Of a stretch of 64,000 nucleotides of DNA, positions 33,234 to 42,500 are shown piece by piece. Where the stretch lies: the NCBI RefSeq assembly GCF_900086585.1, contig NZ_FLKM01000009.1, positions 2,108,001-2,172,000 of the forward strand. The letters are read 5' to 3'. Below the pieces are notes generated by a model. That model did no database searches. It saw only the letters and a list, made by a program, of their open reading frames with translations, and was not told the DNA's origin. Position 1 is the first letter of the stretch, and every line of letters starts with the position of its first letter. This DNA is from Emergencia timonensis (GTDB lineage Bacteria > Bacillota > Clostridia > Peptostreptococcales > Anaerovoracaceae). Position numbers and translations under genes: made by a program.

Positions 33234-34667
33234 TTAATCTTTCAATTCGGCAAGCAGTTCTATCAGCCATCTATAAACCCGCTGTGCAGACGCAATTTCT
33301 AATTTTTCCTGCGGCGTGTGTACATCAAACAGGTTAGGCCCTGTAGAAATCATATCCATATCCGGATACTTTTCCTTAAAGAATCCGCATTCCAGTCCGG
33401 CATGAATAGAAATAATTTCAGGTTCCTTTCCATAAATCTTTTTGTGCAATTCAACTGCTTTATCTCGCAAAGGCGAATCTTCACAGAAAGCCCATTCAGG
33501 ATAGTCGCTGCTGAATCCGATTTCTGCATGAGCGCCATGAGCAAGCGCTGCCATCTGATTACACATCATCTCTTTCAGCGAACGCACAGAACTTCGGATT
33601 GAACAGGTAACCGTTAATTCATTCTCATCGCAGCGAAGAATTCCGATATTATTTGAGCTTTCTACTAAATCTTTCAGATGCATACTCATGGTCTGCACAT
33701 TGACAGGAAGATTCAGAAGCAGCATCAGTATGTCCTGCAGTACCTCTGCTGTCAGAACCTTGCAGTTTTCTTCCCTGTTCCACGGCTCCAGAGAGAGTCT
33801 GACATTTTTATCGGAAGCTGACAGTTCATCTCGAAAAACTGTGTCAAATTCTTCTGTCAGTTTTTTCAGAGCATCGGCGTTCTCAACCAGTAACACCGCC
33901 TCCCCATAATCCGGAATCGCATTTCCTTTACTTCCGCCTGACATTGTACTCACACAGATTCCCAATCTCGTCTCAGCTGCATAAAGTACTCGTGCCAGCA
34001 TACGAATCGCGTTCCCGCGCCCCTTATCAATTTCTACACCGGAATGTCCGCCGCTAAGTCCTCGCAGTATCAGCCTGAAGCACTGCCAGTCTGAAGGCGC
34101 ATCTTCCCATTCGGCTTTTCTGCGCAGCACAGGTGTTACACCGCCGGCACAGCCAATAGTATAAATGCCTTCCCACTCGCTGTCCAGATTAATCATCCGC
34201 CTTCCCTTCAGCCAGGAAGGAGATAAATGGCTGACACCATCCATACCGGTCTCTTCATCGGTCGTAAACAATGCTTCCAGCGGCGGATGAGATAAATCCG
34301 CACTGTCTAGAATCGCCAGAGTCATTGCCATGCCTATTCCGTTGTCGGCACCCAGTGATGTACCTTCCGCGCTTAAAAATCCGTCTTTTTCCACAACCTT
34401 TAACGGACTTTGATAGTCATGGCTGCTGTCGTCACTCTTTATGTACACCATATCTGAATGGCTCTGCAGCACGACAGCCGGCGCCTCTTCATAGCCGGAA
34501 GTTCCCGGCTTTCGGATCACGACATTATGTACCTCATCCGTTACTGCTTCCAGCCCCCGCTCTTCCGCAAAGGAGAGAAGATACTCCGCAATTTCTTTTT
34601 CATCGCCTGAATCTCTCGGAATCTCCGTGATCCTGCGGAAAAAGCTGAATAAATTTCCGTTATCCAT
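33234..34667 (-). CDS. pepD: PepD-type aminoacyl-histidine dipeptidase (M20C)
   Basis: 477 residues. Metal-site motifs: VVLQSHSDMV (His, Asp), SLGADNGIGMA (bridging Asp), TTDEETGMDGV (Glu, Glu), NLDSEWEG, and a lid region GGHSGVEIDKGRGNA. The C-terminal IHAGLECGFF and STGPNLFDVHTPQE complete the site. The family cleaves Xaa-His and other dipeptides such as carnosine. Its ATG overlaps the stop of the NCS1 permease gene by 1 nt, which puts it in the racemase/DUF917 operon. Confidence 0.93.
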   Translation of the reverse strand: MDNGNLFSFFRRITEIPRDSGDEKEIAEYLLSFAEERGLEAVTDEVHNVVIRKPGTSGYEEAPAVVLQSHSDMVYIKSDDSSHDYQSPLKVVEKDGFLSAEGTSLGADNGIGMAMTLAILDSADLSHPPLEALFTTDEETGMDGVSHLSPSWLKGRRMINLDSEWEGIYTIGCAGGVTPVLRRKAEWEDAPSDWQCFRLILRGLSGGHSGVEIDKGRGNAIRMLARVLYAAETRLGICVSTMSGGSKGNAIPDYGEAVLLVENADALKKLTEEFDTVFRDELSASDKNVRLSLEPWNREENCKVLTAEVLQDILMLLLNLPVNVQTMSMHLKDLVESSNNIGILRCDENELTVTCSIRSSVRSLKEMMCNQMAALAHGAHAEIGFSSDYPEWAFCEDSPLRDKAVELHKKIYGKEPEIISIHAGLECGFFKEKYPDMDMISTGPNLFDVHTPQEKLEIASAQRVYRWLIELLAELKD

Positions 34668-35989
34668 TACGCGCCAGCCTCCTCATCTTCTTCCCCTGGC
34701 AGGGGCATACGGCCCTGACCGGCAAGTACGGTTTTTCCCAGCAAGGCATTTAAGATAACATATGCGATGGTTCCTACCAGAATACTGTCGAAGCCTGCAC
34801 TGAAGAAACTGAAGAACAGTCCTACAACAGAGCCGATTGCCCAAGAGATAATTCCAATCCAGTTGATGCCTTTTACTCTATACCAGTTTTCCGGTTTCGC
34901 TTTTCCGAAAATATAGTAATCCGCAATCATAACGCCAGCTACAGGAGGCATAATTGCAGAAAGCACATTGAGAAATGCGGTCAGAGAATTAGCAAGACCG
35001 GTAAGTGCCATCGCAATTCCGATTACTCCTGCTATCAAAGTCACGCGAGGGCGAAGTTCTTCGCGGAAGTTGCCTATTTTCATACATGCCATACCTGCCA
35101 CATAAGCATTTCCGGTATTGGTTGTCCATGTTGCAAGTACCAGAATCATCATACTGATAATAGGAAATCCAATATTTACAAACATCTGTGTAATATCAGA
35201 CTGACCGGTTGTAACACCCATGATTCCGCCGATGGTCACCATAATCACACCTGCAGGCAGAACACCGAAGAAGGAAGCTTTCAATGTATCTGCGCGGCTT
35301 TTGGAATACCGGGAATAGTCCGAAGAAATTACTACACTGACTGCCATGCCTCCGATACAGATAGAAACAGCACTGGTCATCGTCATCGGTTCCGCAGGTG
35401 TATATGCCATCAGCTCAGACATCCCCATAAGGTTAATACCATGTATCGCACCATATGCGCAGGTAATTACCAGAAAAGGCACTACTGCATAGTTGAGTAT
35501 TTTCATGAAAGAATACCCTGTTACAGAGGTTGCCAGCATAATTGCGCCCCACAAAATGCATCCTGCCCACTGTGGAAATCCGATTCCGAAAATATGCATC
35601 ATCGTACTGAATGCTGCAGCACAGGTCGCAGTCTGCACACCAAACCAGCCGATACTGGACACAAATGAAATAACACTGATCACATAGCTGGCGCCACTGT
35701 CTCCAAAAGTCTTAGTGGCGCACATCGCCGAAGGCAGCCCCAGATCGCCGCCGATAATGCCGGTTAAAGTCATCAGTCCACCGATCAAGCTGTAAGAAAT
35801 GACAGTTGCAATTACAACCTGTGAGATCGTCAGCCCATCAGCTAAGGTTCCGCCGATCATAAGACTCGGAATACAGATCAGAATACCGATCCAGATAAAA
35901 GAAATACTCCACCAGCTTTGTTTTTCACTTTCTGTTACACGGGCCAGCGCTCTTTTTTCAACGCTGAGCACTTTATTTTTCTTTGCCAT
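34667..35989 (-). CDS. NCS1-family permease (CodB/Mhp1-like)
   Basis: 440 residues, about 12 TM helices. Features of the nucleobase-cation-symport-1 family: WWSISFIWIGILICIPSLMIGGTLADGL at the N-terminus, ICSLGWFGVQT-like SFVSSIGWFGVQTATCAAAF, and VMIADYYIF near the C-terminus. Known substrates of the family are cytosine, purines, allantoin and hydantoins (Mhp1). Given neighbouring racemases and DUF917, a hydantoin-like ring compound is a better guess than cytosine. Confidence 0.9.
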   Translation of the reverse strand: MAKKNKVLSVEKRALARVTESEKQSWWSISFIWIGILICIPSLMIGGTLADGLTISQVVIATVISYSLIGGLMTLTGIIGGDLGLPSAMCATKTFGDSGASYVISVISFVSSIGWFGVQTATCAAAFSTMMHIFGIGFPQWAGCILWGAIMLATSVTGYSFMKILNYAVVPFLVITCAYGAIHGINLMGMSELMAYTPAEPMTMTSAVSICIGGMAVSVVISSDYSRYSKSRADTLKASFFGVLPAGVIMVTIGGIMGVTTGQSDITQMFVNIGFPIISMMILVLATWTTNTGNAYVAGMACMKIGNFREELRPRVTLIAGVIGIAMALTGLANSLTAFLNVLSAIMPPVAGVMIADYYIFGKAKPENWYRVKGINWIGIISWAIGSVVGLFFSFFSAGFDSILVGTIAYVILNALLGKTVLAGQGRMPLPGEEDEEAGA

Positions 35990-36012
35990 TGAGTTATCCT
36001 CCTGTTCTATTA

Positions 36013-36768
36013 TTATACTGCAGTATTATCTTTGTTTTCAGTCTGCCATAAATTCCGCACTTTCTTTCTCGGCGGCATATAGGTAATGCGACTGTGATAA
36101 AGATTCATACGTACAAAGGTTTCCAGCATTACCAGAGCTGCCTGCCCAGACTCAATGACAGGAACTCTGTAACCTTCTGCATTCAGTGCTTTTTCTACTT
36201 CTTCTTTTACTCCTGCCATCGCAGTGCATCCGAGAACGATGGTTCCGGCACCATCCTCCCGGATCGCCTTCTTGCTTTCCTCTGTAACTGCTTTAATCAA
36301 AATGTCCAGTTCTTCCAGGTCCAGTACCGAAATATTGACATGACGAACTTTCGTGAAGCGTTTTTCCAACCCATATCTTGCAATTTCGCCTTCAATCATC
36401 GGCACGACTTCCGGCAGCACCGTAACAACACTGATTTTGTCTGCAGTGCCTAAAGCATAATATGCAATCGGTTCAAAGCCTCCAAAAACAGGAATATTGA
36501 CTGCCTCCCGCGCCGCACGAACGCCGGGATCCCCGAAGCAGTTGACAAAAACTGCATCATATCCTGCATTTTCAGCTTCAACACATTTCAGGGCTACATT
36601 GGCAGCTGCAAGTGCTTCGTCAAATTCTCCTTCAATACTGCTGGGACCGTAATCCAGATGCCATGTATCCATTTCCGTATCAGCGAGCAGATATTTTGCA
36701 ATGTAGTCATTCATTTCCTGTGAGCCGAAACCGGTATTGATAATCGGCGGCAAATTTAATATTTTCAT
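36013..36768 (-). CDS. Asp/Glu/hydantoin racemase family protein 1
   Basis: 251 residues. The two catalytic Cys of the family are in FVNCFGDPGV and TIVLGCTAMAG. The N-terminus MKILNLPPIINTGF and the DxA-type FGGFEPIAYYAL block fit hydantoin racemases (HyuE) and related allantoin racemases. It inverts the C5 or alpha centre by a two-base mechanism. It lies between the permease gene and the DUF917 gene in one direction, with a paralogue at 37951. Confidence 0.88.
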   Translation of the reverse strand: MKILNLPPIINTGFGSQEMNDYIAKYLLADTEMDTWHLDYGPSSIEGEFDEALAAANVALKCVEAENAGYDAVFVNCFGDPGVRAAREAVNIPVFGGFEPIAYYALGTADKISVVTVLPEVVPMIEGEIARYGLEKRFTKVRHVNISVLDLEELDILIKAVTEESKKAIREDGAGTIVLGCTAMAGVKEEVEKALNAEGYRVPVIESGQAALVMLETFVRMNLYHSRITYMPPRKKVRNLWQTENKDNTAV

Positions 36769-36793
36769 CAGATTACTCCTTTCATTCCTCTGA

Positions 36794-37891
36794 TTAGTAG
36801 CGGACCTGTTCTCCTTTATAACCGATGGTTTCTAGGAACGGAGCCCAGCAGTTCCATCCGTCCTCAGACATATACCAGGCATTCGGAGCCGGCATTGCAA
36901 GTACAAGAATATTCTGTCCTTCTTCCAGCTCAGCATTTGTAAGTGGGCATCCTGTATCGAGATTCAATGTGCAGATTAAATCCGGTACAGTAAGCAGTGC
37001 TTCATCTCCTTCATAAGCCACAAGATTTTCATTCTGATAATCAATTCTGAACTGTCTGCCTGCGTATTCTCCGATTCCTTCGTAATAGGTTCTGCCGTAA
37101 TCGAATCCCTTTTCTACGGCAAGCTCGTGCTTGGTCAATTTTCCCCGCCACAGCTCCCTGCATTCAACCGTTTTGCTGATCTCATCGCTGACATCAAGGT
37201 TCTTCTCTATGGCATCAAGAAGAATATGACCGACTTGCAGCGCCTTTGTATACGCACCCGGAACAAGGAATTTCTTCATCTGTTCTTTGCTTGTTATCCA
37301 GCCGGCAATTCCCATCACCATATCAAATGCCACACAGACATTTCTGCAGAGATTTTCAAGACCGACTGCATCATAAGGATCTACAGGTTCTGCAATTACT
37401 TTGTCACCTTTTCCGTTTGACATCACGCACGGTGCCGTTGCAAGACCGTTTATCGCAAAAGGTGTTGTATTCAAGGCGGGTACTGCTCGTCCGCAAGGAT
37501 CCACATCCACAAACGGCGCGTCACATTCCATAGATGTCAGCATTGGAACAAAAGAATTTCCTGCACCGTATTCAATCGGAAAGACATTTGTCAGCCTGCG
37601 ATTCATGAATGCCGCCTTTTCCTTCAGTCCTTCATAAGCAGTCACAGATTCAACCAGAAAGTCTGTGCCGCTTTCTCTGAATTTCACTGGAGAACCCATA
37701 CCAGCAAGTACCCCTGCGAAAGTATCATCTTCCATTTCGTCAACGGAAATCATTTTAACTGCAATTTCATGCTTTTCAGCATAAGTGTTTAAGTAATAAA
37801 GTCCGTGGGCAAGTGAACCGCCGCCGCCTGCGCCCATCAGTGCCGTTGCATAAATAATTGCTTTTGCATCGCGTTCATTTAGAATTCTCAT
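36794..37891 (-). CDS. DUF917-family protein
   Basis: 365 residues. Family marks: LNERDAKAIIYATALMGAGGGGSLAHGL at the N-terminus, AGMGSPVKF, FPIEYGAGNSFVPM, VDVDPCGRAVPALNTTPFAINGL, and a C-terminal domain with PDLICTLNLDTGCPLTNAELEEGQ. The family (PF06032) has, as I recall it, been linked to S-methyl-thiohydantoin desulfurase activity and is often found beside hydantoinase, racemase and NCS1 genes. Here it sits between two racemases. Probably a metal-dependent hydrolase-like enzyme on a hydantoin-type ring; the substrate is not known. Confidence 0.88.
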   Translation of the reverse strand: MRILNERDAKAIIYATALMGAGGGGSLAHGLYYLNTYAEKHEIAVKMISVDEMEDDTFAGVLAGMGSPVKFRESGTDFLVESVTAYEGLKEKAAFMNRRLTNVFPIEYGAGNSFVPMLTSMECDAPFVDVDPCGRAVPALNTTPFAINGLATAPCVMSNGKGDKVIAEPVDPYDAVGLENLCRNVCVAFDMVMGIAGWITSKEQMKKFLVPGAYTKALQVGHILLDAIEKNLDVSDEISKTVECRELWRGKLTKHELAVEKGFDYGRTYYEGIGEYAGRQFRIDYQNENLVAYEGDEALLTVPDLICTLNLDTGCPLTNAELEEGQNILVLAMPAPNAWYMSEDGWNCWAPFLETIGYKGEQVRY

Positions 37892-37950
37892 TTTTAACCC
37901 TCCTATGATATCGTAAATTTTAAGTTTCTAATTATATACACTTCCTGTAT

Positions 37951-38664
37951 CTAATCAGGAAACGCACCTATTTTTGCTCCATAAATCCGATTGCTGTATC
38001 CCATCCGAACCATATACTCAAGTGAAGTGACGCCTGCTTTAAGCGGTTCAATCACCTGTATATGAATTCCGTTTTCATGCAGTTCTGCCTTAAGCGGCTC
38101 AATCATGCTGCACATTCCCGTGCAGCCCAGTACCGCAGCGCCGACCTGTTCCTGCTCTAATTCTCTGCAGCATTCAATCAGGCGGTTCAGCAGGAGTTTA
38201 TGATTAGAAAGCTGAAGAACGCTCAGATTTACATTCATTATTTTGTAAATTCTGTCTGCGGTTTTATACTCATAAACTTTTCTGCCTTCAGATAAAAGAC
38301 CATATTGGTCTGTCGATATAACAGCCAGACGGTCTGCCAGCATGGATGCAAATAAGACGGAAGGTTCATAAGGTCCCAGCACCGGAATATCAGAAAACTC
38401 CCGTGCTGCGAGTACCGCGGGATCATTGAAACAGTTAATAAAAATCCCCTGTACACTTTCTTCCTGTGCTCTTGCCACTATTTTTAAAACCTCTGCACCA
38501 TTTATAATATCCTGTGTTTTATTCTCAAGTGCCGGAAACCCTGATGGAATATTCTCAAACTCCAATATTGTATCCGGCAAAAGAAATTCCGATAAATACT
38601 GCTGCCAGGCCTTTATCTGCTCCTGACTGATTCCAACTGCCGGGTTGATAATTTTCAGTTTCAT
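37951..38664 (-). CDS. Asp/Glu/hydantoin racemase family protein 2
   Basis: 237 residues, paralogue of the protein at 36013. Catalytic Cys in FINCFNDPAV and AAVLGCTGMCS. First gene of the catabolic operon after the divergent PucR gene, with GAGGAG upstream of the ATG. Two racemases in one operon suggest two different chiral intermediates, or that one copy is a ring-opening or lyase-like member (family members such as maleate isomerase share the fold). Confidence 0.86.
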   Translation of the reverse strand: MKLKIINPAVGISQEQIKAWQQYLSEFLLPDTILEFENIPSGFPALENKTQDIINGAEVLKIVARAQEESVQGIFINCFNDPAVLAAREFSDIPVLGPYEPSVLFASMLADRLAVISTDQYGLLSEGRKVYEYKTADRIYKIMNVNLSVLQLSNHKLLLNRLIECCRELEQEQVGAAVLGCTGMCSMIEPLKAELHENGIHIQVIEPLKAGVTSLEYMVRMGYSNRIYGAKIGAFPD

Positions 38665-38861
38665 ATAAAAATTTCTCCTCTCTGCGCTGTATTTCTAACG
38701 GGCATTTTTGCTCCAACTTTCAGTCAATACATTGCCGCAACAATTTGATTACAGCTTACCTTTCACATTTAAAATTATACGATTTTACGGATAATTCTGT
38801 ATATGTTGTTTCTGATAAACCTGATGATTCTTTTTTAGCTAAAAAAACAAAAGAATGATAA

Positions 38862-38890
38862 TTGCGATATTAAGAAAGAAGGATTATAAT
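38862..38890 (+). promoter_or_regulatory. Promoter of the pucR-type gene
   Basis: TTGCGA (38862-38867), 17-nt spacer, TATAAT (38885-38890). An A/T palindrome TTTTTTAGCTAAAAAA (38830-38845) lies just upstream in the divergent control region and may be an operator. Confidence 0.7.
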
Positions 38891-38936
38891 AGAATACAAT
38901 CCTGTACAATAATCAGAATTAGGACGGTGGAAATTT

Positions 38937-40544
38937 ATGAGTATTACTGTAGCTGATTGTCTGAAGCTTCCTTCACTGAGAGAAGCAAAAGTCATCGCAG
39001 GAGCAGGCGGAATTAACCGAGATGTCTCATGCGTATCAGTACTGGAACATGTAGATTTATTTATGTTGGAACAGGAAGGTTTTTTTCTTGGCAGCCAGAT
39101 TATCATCAGCGCACTTACATCTATTAAAGACGATATCGAAGCACAATGTAAACTGATTCAGCTTCTGTCTGATTCCGGAGAAGTCGGACTGATTCTGTAT
39201 TATGTCGGAATTTTTGTCAAAGAAGTCAATCCAAAAGTAATAGAAATTGCAGATAAGCTGGATTTTCCTCTTATTATGATGCCTCCGAACCGCTATAATC
39301 ACCGTTACAGTGACTTCATCTCTGAAGCAATGCGTATAATAACTGACAATCAAAGGCAGGAAATCAGCATCGTCCCAAATATCATCAATCAGATTGTTCA
39401 TCTGAAAGCTCATAACCGAAATATTGAGACTGTTCTTCGTATCCTGAGCGACCGGCTTCGCTGCTCACTGCTTCTTGCAGACCGGAAGGGAAATGTCTGC
39501 GGATTCGCCCCTTGGCCTTTTGGCGCGGAATGGGATGAACAGAACCTGAACTCAATTGTTGAGCTTCGTCTACGAAACCCGCACTTCAGTGAACCTGTTG
39601 AAATGCATATTAACGGCATGGATGCAAAGATTTACTGCGCAACCCTTGATATCGAAAACCAAAAAGGATATTTCATTGCCGGCATCGACGAAGGCAGCAC
39701 ACTGAATACTGCTTATTTACCGCAGATTGCTGAAACACTGCTGCTCGTATCAACAATCTGGGAGAATACATTTAAGAGAGCAGATACCGACATACTTCTA
39801 GAGGCGATTTTAAATAACCGACCTGCCGAAATGGAGCGCATAGCCCAATCACTTCATTTGGATATCAGCTCTTTTGACACTATATGGATTCTCTGCAGAA
39901 AAGAAAAGAAGCAAGATGCAGAAGACAATATGGGCTGGCTTGCAGCAAAGCTGTCTGCCTTTCTCAAGGGTAATGAAAAAACAGCGCTCGTCGATGTATT
40001 TAAAGACTATGTTGTCGCATTTATTGATGCGGCCAATAATCCATTTGCTGAATTTCCACAGGAATTTATAGACGAAGTTCTCTGCGATGAGCAAAAAGGT
40101 TTAATCCTGTGCAGCAGCACATGGCACGATCACAAATCCACAGAGGAAGTATGTTCGTCCTTCCTTTTAACAGAAGAAAATATAGAGACTGCATGCAAAA
40201 TATTCCCATACCAGAATGTTTTCACCTGTCACGGCCTGTACTTCGTAAAAACCTGCCGTGAAATTCTGGAAAGCAGTGAGACAGATCTCAAGACCGCAAC
40301 AAAGATACTGCAGCCTCTTTTAAAAGATTCTGCAGGCAGAGATGTTCTGGATACACTTACGGTTTTTTTACTTGACTGTCAGGGAAATATTTTGGAAACT
40401 TCCAGCCGATTGTTTATCCATAAAAATACGGTAAAATATCGTATAAAAAAATCAGAGAGGCTGCTTGGAATAGATCTTTTAAAAATGCCCGAAGTCATGA
40501 GTCTGTATACAGCCCTTGCTCTGTCAAGACTTATAGAATACTAA
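38937..40544 (+). CDS. PucR-family transcriptional regulator
   Basis: 535 residues. N-terminal PucR-like sensor domain (ADCLKLPSLREAKVIAGAGGINRDVSCVSVLEHVD), a middle GGDEF-like/CdaR segment, and a C-terminal HTH_30 domain (VFLLDCQGNILETSSRLFIHKNTVKYRIKKSERLLGIDL). GGTGG lies 7 nt before the ATG. Regulators of this class control purine, allantoin or amino-acid-ring breakdown and usually bind a pathway intermediate. It is transcribed away from the racemase/DUF917/NCS1/PepD operon, the usual layout for a local regulator. Confidence 0.9.
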   Translation: MSITVADCLKLPSLREAKVIAGAGGINRDVSCVSVLEHVDLFMLEQEGFFLGSQIIISALTSIKDDIEAQCKLIQLLSDSGEVGLILYYVGIFVKEVNPKVIEIADKLDFPLIMMPPNRYNHRYSDFISEAMRIITDNQRQEISIVPNIINQIVHLKAHNRNIETVLRILSDRLRCSLLLADRKGNVCGFAPWPFGAEWDEQNLNSIVELRLRNPHFSEPVEMHINGMDAKIYCATLDIENQKGYFIAGIDEGSTLNTAYLPQIAETLLLVSTIWENTFKRADTDILLEAILNNRPAEMERIAQSLHLDISSFDTIWILCRKEKKQDAEDNMGWLAAKLSAFLKGNEKTALVDVFKDYVVAFIDAANNPFAEFPQEFIDEVLCDEQKGLILCSSTWHDHKSTEEVCSSFLLTEENIETACKIFPYQNVFTCHGLYFVKTCREILESSETDLKTATKILQPLLKDSAGRDVLDTLTVFLLDCQGNILETSSRLFIHKNTVKYRIKKSERLLGIDLLKMPEVMSLYTALALSRLIEY

Positions 40545-40608
40545 TACACCACTGTAAAGCTTTAAATGAATGGTTTAGGCAGAAAACATAATTAGCAACA
40601 ATTAAGAA

Positions 40609-40653
40609 AACAGGCATCTCTCTGATTTTCATTCAGCAGATACCTGTTTTTTT
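40609..40653 (+). terminator. Terminator of the pucR-type gene
   Basis: Stem AACAGG-ATCT / AGAT-CCTGTT with one unpaired base on each arm and an 18-nt loop, followed by seven T; 65 nt past the stop codon. Confidence 0.85.
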
Positions 40654-40864
40654 ATGATTCTATATGTCCTCTGATTCTTTAATAATCACATTGCTGAAAA
40701 ACCTGTTTTACCACCGTATGATTCTTTTATATATATCTTTTCAGCATACTGCAAATGCGCGCACTGTCAATTGCCCAGATTTTTTATGGAATAAAATGCG
40801 AAAAGTGGAACCGATTGTTTCTTCCATGCTTGTAAAAAAACTGCTCTTACATTTCTAATACGAT
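40654..40864. other. Intergenic, nothing recognised
   Basis: A/T-rich stretch between the pucR terminator and the YitT-like stub. A 64-codon plus-strand frame lacks a ribosome site and family likeness. Confidence 0.6.
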
Positions 40865-41080
40865 TCATTCTGCTTTCATCTGCCCTGTCAGAAACAGAAT
40901 CCCGTTAAACGCAAACACTGTATAAGAAACAGGAATGTCAAACAGGTAATGAACCACTCTGCCAACACCGGTTGAACTCCCGATCAGAATTCCGGACGTC
41001 AGCACAAAAGCCACAATTCCAAAAGCCGCAACAGCAAGTCCCGCAAAGGTCCCTATATAACTGAGTATCATTCTTTTCAT
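40865..41080 (-). pseudogene. N-terminal stub of a YitT-like membrane protein
   Basis: 71 codons: MKRMILSYIGTFAGLAVAAFGIVAFVLTSG, then GSSTGVGRVVHYLFDIPVSYTVFAFNGILFLTG. The pattern SGGVSGIALLLHY-x-IPVG-x5-N-x-PLF-x-G is the first part of YitT/DUF161 proteins, which are about 280 residues. The frame stops after GQMKAE, and no continuation is seen downstream. Probably a truncated remnant; a free two-TM protein is less likely. Confidence 0.6.
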
Positions 41081-41361
41081 CGTCGTTCCCTCTCTATCAC
41101 AAAATTATAGTAAATTACAGAAGGATTATGATAAAGAACGTGCTCCCAAATTTGATTATAAGCATTCCGTTCTCCTATGGTGTATGAAAATGATTGCAAT
41201 CTGCAGCAGCCGATTGCAGGCAGTGCTGCATAATGAAAGTCAGAATTTGATTCAAAAATCTTGTCCGTTATCTTGACAGAGGACCAGTCCCCAAAAAACT
41301 CCCAATTGCCCCAAAAACATGGTAATTTGTGATAAGTTATGACACCCTAATTTTTCGCACT
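41081..41361. other. Intergenic between the YitT stub and the tsf terminator
   Basis: No gene, repeat or clear promoter recognised. It marks the right edge of the accessory region that separates tsf from pyrH. Confidence 0.6.
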
Positions 41362-41405
41362 AAAAAACCCTTGAATCGCTGAAATACAGCGTATTCAAGG
41401 GTTTT
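41362..41405 (-). terminator. Terminator of rpsB-tsf
   Basis: Minus strand stem of about 17 bp (arm AAAACCCTTGAAT-CGCTG and its complement) followed by six T. A diverged copy of the same hairpin lies at 32808-32849. Confidence 0.93.
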
Positions 41406-41428
41406 GGAACTAAATCATTCAGATTAGA

Positions 41429-42358
41429 TTAGTTCTTTGCAGCTGCCGCAGCCTGCTGTGCTGCTACTTCTGCTGCGAAGTCTTCTTCTTTCTTTTCGAT
41501 TCCTTCGCCTACTTCGTATCTAACCATTTCTACAACTTTCATTGATTTGCCGATCTTCTCAGCTTCTTCATCCACGTACTGTGCAACAGTAATGTCACCA
41601 TTCTTTACGAACTTCTGGTCAACCAGGCATACTTCTTTCAGGATCGCCTTGATTTTTCCAGGGATGATTCTGTCGAGAAGTTCTTCTTTCTTTCCTTCAT
41701 TGAGAAGTAACTGTCTTGCGATTTCTGTCTCGGAAGCCAGCCAATCCTGATCTACCTGCGTTTCATTGACAAACTTAGGATTCATGGAAGCAACCTGCAT
41801 AGCTACGTCCTTCCCTACTGTCTCGATTTCAGCAGCAGTCGCTTCTGTTTCGATACCGACGAGTACGCCGATTTTGCCGCCGCCGTGAATATATCCAGTG
41901 TAAACGACACCTTCTGTATCCATCTTCTCAAATCTTCTGATGTTCATGTTCTCACCGATCTTGGAGATCTTGTTTGTCAGAGCATCTTTGACAGTGCCTT
42001 CGTCACCGTACGGCATTTCCATGAAGCAATCCATACAAGGATTTTCTTTTTCGATGACTTTCTTTGCCAGTGTATCTACGAATTCGATGAACTCAGGATT
42101 CTTAGCGACAAAGTCTGTCTCAGAATTTACTTCAATAACAGATGCTGTCTTATGGTCGTCAGAAAATGCGATCTGAACCAGACCTTCTGCTGCAATTCTG
42201 CCAGCCTTCTTAGCAGCCTTCGCTAATCCTTTTTCTCTCAGTTCTTCAACAGCTTTATCGATGTCGCCATCTGTCTCAACTAATGCCTTTTTGCAGTCCA
42301 TCATGCCTGCGCCAGTCATTTCTCTCAATTCTTTTACTAATTGTGCAGTTACTGCCAT
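41429..42358 (-). CDS. tsf: Translation elongation factor Ts
   Basis: 309 residues. It recharges EF-Tu with GTP. N-terminal UBA-like part VTAQLVKELREMTGAGMMDCKKAL, the conserved VIEVNSETDFVAKNPEF, and the dimer domain YIHGGGKIGVLVGIE. The tail is Ala/Glu-rich (EVAAQQAAAAAKN). It lies 142 nt after rpsB. A strong terminator follows, and pyrH, its usual next gene, is 27 kb away. Confidence 0.98.
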   Translation of the reverse strand: MAVTAQLVKELREMTGAGMMDCKKALVETDGDIDKAVEELREKGLAKAAKKAGRIAAEGLVQIAFSDDHKTASVIEVNSETDFVAKNPEFIEFVDTLAKKVIEKENPCMDCFMEMPYGDEGTVKDALTNKISKIGENMNIRRFEKMDTEGVVYTGYIHGGGKIGVLVGIETEATAAEIETVGKDVAMQVASMNPKFVNETQVDQDWLASETEIARQLLLNEGKKEELLDRIIPGKIKAILKEVCLVDQKFVKNGDITVAQYVDEEAEKIGKSMKVVEMVRYEVGEGIEKKEEDFAAEVAAQQAAAAAKN

Positions 42359-42500
42359 AATTCTTTCCCTCCTAATGGTTCTCGCCCCAATTTACGGAGT
42401 AAATTGCCAGGGAGACCTTATGCTTAAATCCTCAAAAGAGCCAGCGATATGCGATGCTCCATTGTTTGAATTTGTCGTATCTAATTGGTAGTTTTTATCA

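Noticed and set aside
40664..40858. 64-codon plus-strand frame after pucR
   Set aside because: Lies directly after a terminator without promoter or ribosome site; A/T-rich chance frame.
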